Below are positions 1 through 6,461 of a DNA stretch of 12,124 bases, piece after piece (within the stretch, counting starts at the first letter, position 1; each line of letters opens with the position of its first letter). The stretch comes from Pseudomonadota bacterium (GTDB taxonomy: Bacteria > Pseudomonadota > Alphaproteobacteria > Sphingomonadales > Sphingomonadaceae), in contig JAEXLC010000132.1 of the NCBI GenBank assembly GCA_023445495.1, forward strand, positions 1 through 12,124, given 5' to 3'. The notes below the pieces were generated by a model. It worked only from the letters and a program-made list of their open reading frames with translations. It did not search any database and had not been told where the DNA came from. The position numbers and the translations under genes are program-made.

Positions 1-1064
1 GGATCGACCACGACGTGACGAATCCGGCGCCGGTTCCAGGTATAGGTGATGTGGACCAGCCCGTCCGCCGACTGGATCACCGCCGGATAGGCATAGCCAT
101 CGGGCAGCGGCTCGGTTTCCAGCGTCAATGCCGGGCGCCAGTGCACGCCGTCACGCGACAGCGCGATGTTGAGGGGGTAGCGCTTGCCCTTGCCCGGCGT
201 CGCGGGCTCCTGCGCCGAATGATTGTAGACGATCAGCTGGCGCCCGTCCTTCAGCGTCACCGCGTCGGTGCCCGAATTCGGATTGGGGAGATCGACCGCG
301 AACAGCTTGCCCCAGCTCCTGCCGTCATCGGCGGACTGGGTCGCCGCCAGCACGCCCTGCCGGGTGCGGGCGATCGCTTCCAGCCTGCCACCGGGCAGGA
401 ACAGGATGCTGGGCTGGATGGCGTCGAAACCCGCCTCGGAATCGACGGGGACCGGCGCGGTCGCGGTCCAGCTCCTGCCCGCATCCTCGCTGCGCTCGAA
501 GTGCAGCTTCCACTTCCAGCTGGTGCCATCCTCGGTGCTCGACGGCGAAAGCCAGGCACCGCTCTTCAGCACCACCGGCTTGTTCTTGATCGGGCCGAGA
601 ATGCCGTCCGCCAGCCGCTGCGGCTTGCCCCAGCTGCGCCCGCCATCCTTCGAGGTGACGACCATGCCCCACCAACTCTGCGGGCTCGGGCCGAGCTTGT
701 AGTAGAGATGCAGCGGCCCGGCGGGATCCTGGAACAGGACGGGGTTCCAGGTCGGCAGGCGGGTGCCGTCCGGCTGGATGCCGTTGGCGACCGACTTCGG
801 CGTATCCCAGCCCTTCGTGTCGCGCCGGGCGAACCAGATCTCCACGTCCGGATTGCGCTCATGCGTGCCGCCGAACCAGGCGGCGGCGATCGCGCCGTCA
901 CGGGTCTGGACGATCGTCGAGGCATGGCTTTGGGGATAGGGCGCGCGCTCATAGATGAACTCGCGCAGCTGCACCGCGCCCTGCTGCCCGCGCACCTCCT
1001 GGGCAGCGGCAGGAAACACCGCCGAGATCGGAAGTGCGAGGGCAAGCATCACGACGCGGATCAT
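1..1064 (-). CDS. Secreted sialidase-fold (BNR/Asp-box) protein, 3' end cut by window edge
   Basis: A continuous minus-strand frame of 354 residues runs off the left edge. Residues 1-21 form a signal peptide (MIRVVMLALALPISAVFPAAA, cleavage near AAA-QE), so the protein should be exported. Four Asp-box motifs (SxDxGxxW type) are visible: SKDGGRSW near 138-145, SEDAGRSW near 192-199, SADDGRSW near 244-251, and a weaker SRDGVHW further on. These mark a six-bladed sialidase beta-propeller. The stretch WFGGTHERNPDVEIW (63-77) is typical of the 'predicted neuraminidase' group (BNR_2, PF13088). I do not see the FRIP motif of classical GH33 sialidases, so the substrate may not be sialic acid. The last visible residues (ITYTWNRRRIRHVVVDP) look like the family C-terminus, so probably only a few codons are missing. 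The start at 1064 has an AAGGTAG ribosome site; ATG at 1049 is an alternative. Confidence 0.85.
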   Translation of the reverse strand, partial: MIRVVMLALALPISAVFPAAAQEVRGQQGAVQLREFIYERAPYPQSHASTIVQTRDGAIAAAWFGGTHERNPDVEIWFARRDTKGWDTPKSVANGIQPDGTRLPTWNPVLFQDPAGPLHLYYKLGPSPQSWWGMVVTSKDGGRSWGKPQRLADGILGPIKNKPVVLKSGAWLSPSSTEDGTSWKWKLHFERSEDAGRSWTATAPVPVDSEAGFDAIQPSILFLPGGRLEAIARTRQGVLAATQSADDGRSWGKLFAVDLPNPNSGTDAVTLKDGRQLIVYNHSAQEPATPGKGKRYPLNIALSRDGVHWRPALTLETEPLPDGYAYPAVIQSADGLVHITYTWNRRRIRHVVVD

Positions 1065-1221
1065 GGACGAACTACCTTTGTGCGAGCGGCGGACGACCAT
1101 GTTCAGCATGGCATGGCGGCACGGAGCAAGCCTGAATTAATCACATCAATCGGATGGAGCGGTGCCAGACCGGCGCGGAACAGGCGCCCGCCACTGCGGG
1201 TTGTGCCGTGCGGAGGCGCAT

Positions 1222-1662
1222 ATGGCGACGACGCTGCAGAAGGGAATGATCGCATTGGCCGGAGTCGCGGTGATCGGCGGCGGGCTGGCCGGCATGGGCC
1301 TGGCCAGTTTCGCGCAGAGCGGGGCGTTCGAATTCTACAAGCAGACGCCACCGCCGGCAGCGGCAGACATCGCCGCCGCCCCGGCGAGCGACGGCTATTA
1401 CAGCGTCGCCAGCCCGGCCCCCGCCTATCCCGAAAACCCCTATACCCCGCAGCCGCTCACGATCGCGCGGCCGGCCGAGCCGACCGACTATCAACGCGCC
1501 GCGCGGATCGATCCCGAGCCTGTCGCCACCGAAGAGCAGGCCGCCTTGCCCGAACCCGGCCCGGTGATCGTGCCGCGACGCGGATCCTGGACCGCCCCGG
1601 CGGAGGACGAGGCCCCGCCCGACACCGATACCGATACCGCCGCAACGGACGGCACGTCCTGA
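1222..1662 (+). CDS. Unrecognised membrane-anchored Pro/Ala-rich protein (146 aa)
   Basis: I do not recognise a family. The start at 1222 is chosen because GGAGG lies a few bases upstream; an ATG at 1162 would add 20 residues without a good ribosome site. Residues 1-8 are a short polar N-terminus. Residues about 9-30 are a hydrophobic Gly/Ala-rich helix (MIALAGVAVIGGGLAGMGLA), which fits an uncleaved anchor or signal peptide. The rest is low complexity: many Pro, Ala and acidic residues, several Pro-Tyr pairs, and an Asp-Thr repeat near the C-terminus (DTDTDTA). It looks like a disordered periplasmic tail. No cysteine is present. The gene ends 40 bp before the M20 dipeptidase on the same strand, so the two may be co-transcribed. 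The reading frame is supported by the ribosome site and the sensible membrane topology. Confidence 0.6.
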   Translation: MATTLQKGMIALAGVAVIGGGLAGMGLASFAQSGAFEFYKQTPPPAAADIAAAPASDGYYSVASPAPAYPENPYTPQPLTIARPAEPTDYQRAARIDPEPVATEEQAALPEPGPVIVPRRGSWTAPAEDEAPPDTDTDTAATDGTS

Positions 1663-1702
1663 CCGGCTTGCCCCGCTTCGCCCACAGGCGTAGCGCTGCC
1701 CC

Positions 1703-3100
1703 ATGACCGACTCCACCAAGCCGCTCGACTATGTCGAGGCGCATATCGATGACAGCCTGGACCGACTTTTCGCGCTGATGCGCGTGCCCTCGGTCTCGAC
1801 CGATCCGGCCTATGCCGACCAATGCCAGCATGCCGCGCAGCTGCTGTCGGACGAGCTGAACGACCTGGGCTTCACCGCCCGGGTCGCGCCGACGCCGGGG
1901 CATCCGATGGTGGTGGCACATCATGACGGGGACGGCCCGCACATCCTGTTCTATGGCCATTACGACGTGCAGCCGGTCGATCCGATCGAGCTCTGGCGCC
2001 GCGACCCGTTCGATCCGGTGATCGAGACACGCGCGGACGGCGCGAAGCAGATCGTCGGCCGCGGCGCTTCGGACGACAAGGGCCAGCTGCGCACCTTTGT
2101 CGAGGCGTGCCGCGCCTGGAAGGAAACCGAAGGGCGTTTGCCCTGCAAGGTCACCATCCTGTTCGAGGGCGAGGAAGAATCGGGCTCGAAGAGCCTCGAG
2201 CCGTTCCTCCACGCCAATGCCGAGGAGCTGAAGGCGGACTTCGCGCTGATCTGCGACACGCTGATGTGGGATACCGAGACGCCGGGCCTGACCATCGGGC
2301 TGCGCGGCATGGCCGCCGGCCAGGTGACGATCCGCGCGTCCTCGCGAGACCTGCACTCGGGCCTCTATGGCGGCGCGGCGCGCAACCCGATCCAGCTGCT
2401 CTGCACGATCCTGGGCGAGATGAAGGATGGCGATGGCCGGGTGACGCTCGACGGCTTTTATGACGGCGTTCCCGAGCTCGATCCCGCCGTGCGCGCGAGC
2501 TGGGACGCGCTGGGCTTCGACCCGGCCGAGTTCCTGGGCGAGATCGGCCTGAGCGTGCCCGCCGGCGAAAAGGGCCATGACGTGCTCGAGCAGATCTGGT
2601 CGCGCCCGACCGCCGAGGTCAACGGCATCTGGGGCGGCTATACCGGCGAGGGCTTCAAGACGGTGATCCCCGCCGAAGCGCACGCCAAGGTGAGCTTCCG
2701 CCTGACCGGCAACCAGGACCCGGTGAAGGTCTGGGCATCGTTCGAGGAGCATGTGCGCACGCGTTTGCCCGCCGACTGTTCGGTCGAATTCACCGGCCGC
2801 GGCCCGGGCAGCCCGGCGGTGAGCGTCTCCAGCGACAGCCCGCCGCTCGAAGCCACCCGCGCCGCGCTCGACGCCGAATGGGGCAAGGCGGCGCTGATCG
2901 GCTGCGGCGGCGGCATCCCCGTCGTCACCTCGATCTCGAAGATCCTCGGCATGGACACGGTGCTGGTCGGCTTCGCGCTGACCGACGACAATATCCATTC
3001 GCCCAACGAGAAATACGACCTGAAGAGCTTCCACAAGGGCATCCGCTCCTGGGTCCGCATCCTCGCGAAGATCGGCGAAATGGTGAAGGTGCCGGCCTGA
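1703..3100 (+). CDS. M20 family metallo-dipeptidase (465 aa)
   Basis: Cytosolic two-zinc peptidase of the M20 family, in the CNDP/DUG1-like dipeptidase group. It has no signal peptide. Expected motifs occur in order: YGHYDVQP with metal ligand H86 and D88; GRGASDDKGQ with bridging D124; LFEGEEESGS with general base E158 and ligand E159; ICD with ligand D185; RDLHSGLYGG with H218, the residue that reaches across the dimer; and NIHSPNEKYDL with ligand H432. Residues about 195-355 form the inserted dimerisation domain. The full length (about 465 aa) is normal for the group, and all metal ligands are present, so it should be active. Specificity within dipeptides cannot be read from the sequence. 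The ribosome site before 1703 is weak; the gene may be translated after the upstream small gene. A 9-bp hairpin follows the stop. Confidence 0.93.
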   Translation: MTDSTKPLDYVEAHIDDSLDRLFALMRVPSVSTDPAYADQCQHAAQLLSDELNDLGFTARVAPTPGHPMVVAHHDGDGPHILFYGHYDVQPVDPIELWRRDPFDPVIETRADGAKQIVGRGASDDKGQLRTFVEACRAWKETEGRLPCKVTILFEGEEESGSKSLEPFLHANAEELKADFALICDTLMWDTETPGLTIGLRGMAAGQVTIRASSRDLHSGLYGGAARNPIQLLCTILGEMKDGDGRVTLDGFYDGVPELDPAVRASWDALGFDPAEFLGEIGLSVPAGEKGHDVLEQIWSRPTAEVNGIWGGYTGEGFKTVIPAEAHAKVSFRLTGNQDPVKVWASFEEHVRTRLPADCSVEFTGRGPGSPAVSVSSDSPPLEATRAALDAEWGKAALIGCGGGIPVVTSISKILGMDTVLVGFALTDDNIHSPNEKYDLKSFHKGIRSWVRILAKIGEMVKVPA

Positions 3101-3109
3101 TCGCACTGG

Positions 3110-3140
3110 CCCGAATCGGCCGGCTCGGCTAGATTCGGGC
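3110..3140 (+). repeat. 9-bp inverted repeat hairpin between the M20 and lipoprotein genes
   Basis: GCCCGAATC (3110-3118) and GATTCGGGC (3132-3140) are perfect reverse complements around a 13-nt loop. The hairpin starts 9 nt after the dipeptidase stop and ends one base before the ATG at 3142. No T-run follows, so it is not a classical terminator. It may attenuate read-through or limit initiation on the lipoprotein gene. Each arm holds a GANTC site (3114-3118 and 3132-3136). Confidence 0.55.
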
Positions 3141-3141
3141 A

Positions 3142-3588
3142 ATGCGGACAGGGGCTCGGATCATCGCGATATTGCTTGGCGGCGCGGCGCTGGCGGCGTG
3201 CCAGCCCGATGCGGCCAAGCCGGTGCAGAAGGCCGAGGCGCACGAAGCCGGGGCGCCGGCATCGACGACGCCCAAGGTCGCTGCCGCCGATGCGCCGCTG
3301 CATGACTGGCTGGTCGGCAGCTGGTCGTTCGAGAGCAGTTGCGCCAGCGACTTCATCGCGCACTATGCCGCCGATGGCAGCCTCGACAATAGCGGCGAGA
3401 TGGGCGGCTGGGCGCTGGCCGGCAACACCGTGACCGAGACGATCCGCGAACGCTATGACGCCGCCGCCAGCGACGGCTCGGAAAAGGTGAACCCGCCGGA
3501 GACGCGCAGCTACACGATCGAGCGCGCCGACAAGGATCACGGCACGATTACCTATCAGGGTCGCAAGGTGCCGATGCTGCGCTGTTGA
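3142..3588 (+). CDS. Small lipoprotein with lipocalin-like ending (148 aa)
   Basis: Predicted outer-membrane or periplasmic lipoprotein. The N-terminus has basic residues, then a hydrophobic core and a clear lipobox LAAC with the lipidated Cys at residue 20. A short Ala/Pro/Lys linker follows. From about residue 53 comes a compact domain opening with HDWLVGSWSFE. A 'LxGxW' start of this kind followed by alternating beta-type segments resembles small lipocalin-like domains, but I cannot assign a named family. Three cysteines lie in the mature part (in SSCASD, at the final residue, and the lipid Cys itself), so a disulfide to the last residue is possible. There is no visible Shine-Dalgarno sequence, and the region just before the ATG is a hairpin. 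The gene follows the dipeptidase by 41 bp and precedes pdeM by 31 bp on the same strand. Function unknown. Confidence 0.75.
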   Translation: MRTGARIIAILLGGAALAACQPDAAKPVQKAEAHEAGAPASTTPKVAAADAPLHDWLVGSWSFESSCASDFIAHYAADGSLDNSGEMGGWALAGNTVTETIRERYDAAASDGSEKVNPPETRSYTIERADKDHGTITYQGRKVPMLRC

Positions 3589-3619
3589 CGGCGCGGCCGC
3601 GAGGATCGATAGCGGCGCC

Positions 3620-4282
3620 ATGGTTCCCCTTTCGTTCGCCGGCCATGACCTGATGGCGCTGCCCGAGGGCGCGCTCTACTGGCCGGCGCGCAACGCGCTG
3701 CTGGTGGCCGACCTGCATTTCGAGAAGGGCAGCTGGTTCGCGGCGCGGGGGCAGATGCTGCCGCCCTATGATTCGATCGCGACGCTCCATGCGGTGTCGG
3801 CGCTGGCCGAGCGGACGGGAGCGGGCGAGCTCTGGTGCCTGGGCGACAGCTTCCATGATTCGCAAGGCTGCGCGCGTTTGCCGGCGGATGCCCGCGCGCT
3901 GCTCACGGATCTCACCACCCGGCTCGACTGGCGCTGGATCACCGGCAACCATGACAGCCTGCTGGTCGACCCTTTTGGCGGCACGATCCTGGAGGAAGCC
4001 GAGGTCGATGGGCTGGTGCTGCGCCACGAGGCCGAGCCCAGCGATCCGCGGCCCGAGCTTTCGGGGCATTTCCATCCCAAGCTGCGCCTGCGGGTGCGCG
4101 GACGGCAGGTGGCGCGGCGCTGCTTCGTGGCCTCCGCGACCAAGCTGATCCTGCCGGCCTTCGGCGCGCTGACCGGCGGGCTCGACGCGCATCATCCCGA
4201 GATCGTCCGCGCGGTGGGCGACAAGGCGCAGGCGCTGGTCGCGCTCGACGACCGGCTGCTGCGCTTCCCGATCGCCGCCTAG
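3620..4282 (+). CDS. pdeM: PdeM-like metallophosphoesterase (ligase-associated DNA damage response endonuclease)
   Basis: A calcineurin-like two-metal phosphoesterase of 220 aa. The metal-binding motifs are complete: DLHFEKG (D31, H33), GDSFHD (D76), GNHD (N110, H111, D112) and GHFHPK (H150, H152). DLHFEKGS near the N-terminus, the short length, and the late SATKLILPAFG stretch match the PdeM family, which is named for its frequent linkage to an ATP-dependent DNA ligase, an Lhr-type helicase and a beta-CASP exonuclease. None of those partners is in this window, so the gene is separated from the usual cluster here. The start at 3620 has a distant GAGGA (3601-3605) and may be reached from the preceding lipoprotein gene. 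The TAG stop (4280-4282) lies in the first bases of the palindromic element that follows. Confidence 0.88.
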   Translation: MVPLSFAGHDLMALPEGALYWPARNALLVADLHFEKGSWFAARGQMLPPYDSIATLHAVSALAERTGAGELWCLGDSFHDSQGCARLPADARALLTDLTTRLDWRWITGNHDSLLVDPFGGTILEEAEVDGLVLRHEAEPSDPRPELSGHFHPKLRLRVRGRQVARRCFVASATKLILPAFGALTGGLDAHHPEIVRAVGDKAQALVALDDRLLRFPIAA

Positions 4283-4384
4283 AGCGGATTTCGATCCGAC
4301 TGCGTCGGCTCGACCGCTCTAAGATTTTGATTTGCCGCATTTTCCGAGTCGTCAGATGAGTCCATCTGACTAGAAAATGCTCTA
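4280..4384. repeat. 105-bp two-hairpin palindromic intergenic element with TAGAGC/GCTCTA ends
   Basis: The element has perfect 6-bp terminal inverted repeats, TAGAGC (4280-4285) and GCTCTA (4379-4384). Hairpin one (4281-4320) pairs AGAGCGG with CCGCTCT, TCGA with TCGA, and CCGAC with GTCGG around a TGC loop. Hairpin two (4337-4380) pairs GCATTTTC with GAAAATGC and GTCAGATG with CATCTGAC around an AGTC loop. Two GANTC sites lie at 4346-4350 and 4358-4362, the second spanning the tip. The element fills the gap between two convergent genes, and each end provides that gene's TAG stop. From memory, similar motif pairs recur between genes in sphingomonads, so it is likely one copy of a dispersed palindromic family that also serves as a bidirectional terminator. 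Confidence 0.8.
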
Positions 4385-5086
4385 ATCGACCCGGGTAGGC
4401 TCCAGGTCGGCGCATTCGACCGGGCCCTGGCCGATCACCGTGCATTTGGCGTTGCCGAGCACGCGCACCACGCCGCTCGACGTCGCATTGATCCGGGCAT
4501 TGTAGCGCACGTTCATCGCCAGCGTGCCGCTGCTCCCCGAGATGAGCTGCGCGTCTGCGGTGGTGAAGCCGGTCGCATCGAGGTTGCTCGCGCCATAGAG
4601 GCGCACCCGGGTGTGGAGCGCGGTGCCCGACAGCAGGATCGTGCCCGAACCGGCTAGCGTCACGCCGATATCCTGCGCATCGACCGCGGCGAGCTCGATC
4701 CGGCCGTCGCCATTTTGCGAGATGTCGAGCCGGTCGCCGCGCATCTCGGCGACCCGCAGCCGGGTGCCGCCATTGGTCTGCACCACGCGCAGCCCCGGCA
4801 CGGTAACGCGGATACGCGCGCCGCCGGCCAGCTTGCCCTCGGCCGATTCCCAGCTGTTCAGCCCCGAATTGAGGATCAGCGTGCCGGCCTGGACCCGAAC
4901 CCCGACCGCGTCGATCGCCGCGCGGTCGCCGCTGATCGTCACCCCCGCCGATCCCGGCACGACCTCGACCGCGAAGGGGCCATCCACCCGGAGCCGGTCG
5001 AACCCGGTGACCATGACGACGCGCTCGTCGCCCGGCGCGGTGGCGCCGAGCAGGAGCAGCAGGGGAACGAGGGCGAGCCGGTGCAT
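4382..5086 (-). CDS. Exported DUF2807 (GIN domain) protein, second of a tandem pair (234 aa)
   Basis: Probable periplasmic or surface protein of the DUF2807 family ('putative auto-transporter adhesin, head GIN domain'), whose members form a right-handed beta-solenoid. A signal peptide is clear (MHRLALVPLLLLLGATA). The family opening FDRLRVDGPFAVEVVPG follows at about residues 29-45, then short beta-repeats rich in Gly, Asn and Ser (NGGTRLRV, QNGDGRIEL, AGSGTILL, SGSSGTLAM). Near the end, AKC-TVIGQGPVE-C gives a cysteine pair, C215 and C225, matching a similar pair in the upstream paralogue. A GAGGGTG ribosome site supports the ATG at 5086. The gene begins 37 bp after the stop of its paralogue, with no terminator visible between them, so they are probably one operon. 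Its TAG stop is contributed by the palindromic element at 4280-4384. The biochemical role of the family is not established. Confidence 0.85.
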   Translation of the reverse strand: MHRLALVPLLLLLGATAPGDERVVMVTGFDRLRVDGPFAVEVVPGSAGVTISGDRAAIDAVGVRVQAGTLILNSGLNSWESAEGKLAGGARIRVTVPGLRVVQTNGGTRLRVAEMRGDRLDISQNGDGRIELAAVDAQDIGVTLAGSGTILLSGTALHTRVRLYGASNLDATGFTTADAQLISGSSGTLAMNVRYNARINATSSGVVRVLGNAKCTVIGQGPVECADLEPTRVD

Positions 5087-5123
5087 GGCGACACCCTCGC
5101 GCGGGTTCAGCGCCGAGGCAAGC

Positions 5124-5813
5124 TCAGGAGCAATGCGCCTCGCCCGGGCCGGTCGCGCTGATCGCGCATTTGGCGCCGCCGGTCAGGTCGACATCGCCGG
5201 GGCCCGCGATCGAGATCGATGCGCCGCCGCTCACATTACCCTTCATGCTGCCCGGCCCGAGGATCGAGATGCTGGCGCTCTTCGCCGCGAACTTCGCGGC
5301 ATCGATGTCGCCGGTGCCGCGGATCGACGCGTTGAGCCGATTGCCGCTTCCCGCGACGGTGATGTTGCCGGTGCCGGTGATCGAGAGGTCCGCATCGGTG
5401 GCGGCGAGCGCGGCGATGTCGATATCGCCGGTGCCGGTGAGGTTCACGGCCGTGAGGCTGGGCAGGGTGACGCGCACCTTCACCCCATGATCCTCGTGAT
5501 TGCCCCAGGAGAAGCCGTGCCGGTCCTTGCGCGAGACGAGCAGCGTGCCGTTCTCGACCCGGACCACCAGCTGATCGAGCGCCGCGGTGTCGCCTTCGGC
5601 CGATACGGCGAACTGCGCGCCGTTGGTCACGTCGATATCGTCGGGGCCGCGCAGCTCGATCTTGGTGAAGCCGCTCGCATCATAGCTGCGCTTGGCGGTG
5701 ACGCCGCTCGGCTTGGTGTCATGGCCTTCCTTGCCGTCCTTCTCCCAGCTGGCGTGGCAGGCAGCGGTGCCGGTGAGTGGCAACAAAGCCAGGGCGATCA
5801 GGGCTGCGCGCAT
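5124..5813 (-). CDS. Exported DUF2807 (GIN domain) protein, first of a tandem pair (229 aa)
   Basis: A paralogue of the gene downstream. The start at 5813 is chosen because GGAGGA sits 8 nt upstream; a longer frame from 5891 would read through the promoter and a terminator. The N-terminus (MRAALIALALLPLTGTAAC) is a signal peptide. C19 could be lipidated, but Thr at -3 makes a poor lipobox. After a charged Lys/His/Asp linker comes the family opening YDASGFTKIELRGPDDIDVTNG. It is followed by a regular solenoid with G-[TSP]-G-[DNS] turns (GTGD, GTGN, GSGN, GTGD, GPGS, GPGD) about every 10-20 residues. The C-terminus AKC-AISATGPGEAH-C holds a cysteine pair (C216, C228), likely a disulfide cap in the oxidising periplasm. 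It is probably transcribed from the promoter at 5843-5871 under the operator at 5836-5857. Confidence 0.87.
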   Translation of the reverse strand: MRAALIALALLPLTGTAACHASWEKDGKEGHDTKPSGVTAKRSYDASGFTKIELRGPDDIDVTNGAQFAVSAEGDTAALDQLVVRVENGTLLVSRKDRHGFSWGNHEDHGVKVRVTLPSLTAVNLTGTGDIDIAALAATDADLSITGTGNITVAGSGNRLNASIRGTGDIDAAKFAAKSASISILGPGSMKGNVSGGASISIAGPGDVDLTGGAKCAISATGPGEAHCS

Positions 5814-5835
5814 CGAAACTTCCTCCCGAAACCAT

Positions 5836-5857
5836 GTGTATTGCATAACCAATACAC
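5836..5857. promoter_or_regulatory. Perfect 8+6+8 inverted repeat, probable repressor operator
   Basis: GTGTATTG (5836-5843) and CAATACAC (5850-5857) are exact reverse complements with a 6-bp spacer. The site lies 23 bp upstream of the first DUF2807 start and is centred on the proposed -10 hexamer, where a bound dimer would block RNA polymerase. It is AT-rich in GC-rich DNA. The half-site size fits a dimeric winged-helix regulator (GntR, MarR or PadR type), but no regulator gene lies in the window. Confidence 0.6.
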
Positions 5858-5871
5858 CATCGATTGAGCAA
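5843..5871 (-). promoter_or_regulatory. Probable promoter of the DUF2807 operon
   Basis: On the minus strand, TTGCTC (5871-5866) lies 17 bp before TTATGC (5848-5843), or 18 bp before TATGCA. Neither is a perfect hexamer. Transcription would start near 5836, giving a leader of roughly 25 nt that contains the GGAGGA ribosome site. It begins just beyond the carD terminator. Confidence 0.45.
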
Positions 5872-5876
5872 GGAAA

Positions 5877-5901
5877 AGGGGCGGTTTTCAAGGCCGCCCC
5901 T
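5877..5901 (-). terminator. Rho-independent terminator of carD
   Basis: Read on the minus strand, AGGGGCGG (5901-5894) pairs perfectly with CCGCCCCT (5884-5877) around a 9-nt loop and is followed by a short T-run (CCTTTTCC). It lies about 26 nt after the carD stop and isolates carD from the DUF2807 operon. Confidence 0.75.
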
Positions 5902-5927
5902 CTCCTAAGCTTCCGATGCCGATCAGA

Positions 5928-6461
5928 TCAGGCCGGAACCTTGTCCTTGTTATGGATCGCCGCGGCCTTGCGCAGGATCTCCAGGATCTTCTCGAGCGCG
6001 GCCGGCTCGTCAATCTCTTCCATCGCCGCGAGCTCGCGGGCGAGGCGGCTGGCGGCCGCTTCGAAGATCTGACGCTCCGAATAGCTCTGCTCGGGCTGGT
6101 CGTCGGCACGGAACAGGTCGCGGACCACTTCGGCAATCGACACCAGGTCGCCCGAATTGATCTTCGCTTCATATTCCTGGGCACGGCGCGACCACATGGT
6201 GCGCTTCACCTTGGGCTTGCCCTTGAGCGTGTCGAGCGCTTCCTTGAGCGTCTTGTCGCTCGAAAGCTTGCGCATGCCCACGCTCTCCGCCTTGTTGGTT
6301 GGGACGCGCAGGGTCATCTTCTCTTTTTCGAAGCGCAGAACGTAAAGTTCGAGCTGCATTCCAGCGATTTCAGACTTCTGGAGCTCGATTACACGGCCAA
6401 CGCCGTGCTTGGGGTAAACGACATAATCGCCGACATCGAAGGACAGCGCCTTTGCAGCCAT
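5928..6461 (-). CDS. carD: CarD family RNA polymerase-binding transcriptional regulator (177 aa)
   Basis: A homologue of CdnL/CarD. These proteins bind the RNA polymerase beta subunit and stabilise open complexes at many promoters, notably rRNA and housekeeping ones. Residues about 8-65 (FDVGDYVVYPKHGVGRVIELQKSEIAG...ELYVLRFEKEKMTLRVPTNKAESVGMR) form the Tudor-like RNA polymerase interaction domain. Residues about 80-175 form the helical DNA-contacting domain, with the conserved stretch W-SRRAQEYEAKINSGD. Length is normal for alphaproteobacteria. The start at 6461 has an AGGTTCC-containing upstream region with GAAAGG. A strong terminator follows at 5877-5901. The long upstream region, hairpins and separate terminator suggest a monocistronic transcript, although fdxA precedes it on the same strand. 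Confidence 0.95.
   Translation of the reverse strand: MAAKALSFDVGDYVVYPKHGVGRVIELQKSEIAGMQLELYVLRFEKEKMTLRVPTNKAESVGMRKLSSDKTLKEALDTLKGKPKVKRTMWSRRAQEYEAKINSGDLVSIAEVVRDLFRADDQPEQSYSERQIFEAAASRLARELAAMEEIDEPAALEKILEILRKAAAIHNKDKVPA

Noticed and set aside
1081..1161. CATG-containing short palindromes and a TTAA upstream of the sialidase gene as operators
   Set aside because: The repeats are only 4 bp, and the TTAA has no second half at the CtrA spacing.
15..1706. A 563-codon plus-strand open frame
   Set aside because: It is Arg-rich, lacks any domain, and lies opposite the sialidase gene and across the 1222-1662 gene. Long antisense frames are expected in GC-rich DNA.
1457..3142. A 561-codon minus-strand open frame
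   Set aside because: It is antisense to the M20 dipeptidase, which has all catalytic motifs on the plus strand.
5170..5460. Recurring GCCGGTGCCGGTGA-like words as a DNA repeat array
   Set aside because: They encode the G-[TSP]-G-[DNS] turns of the DUF2807 solenoid, so the repeat is at protein level. There is no regular spacer as in a CRISPR.
5814..5891. A 26-residue N-terminal extension of the first DUF2807 protein
   Set aside because: It would read through the operator, the promoter and part of the carD terminator. The ATG at 5813 has a strong ribosome site and starts a signal peptide.
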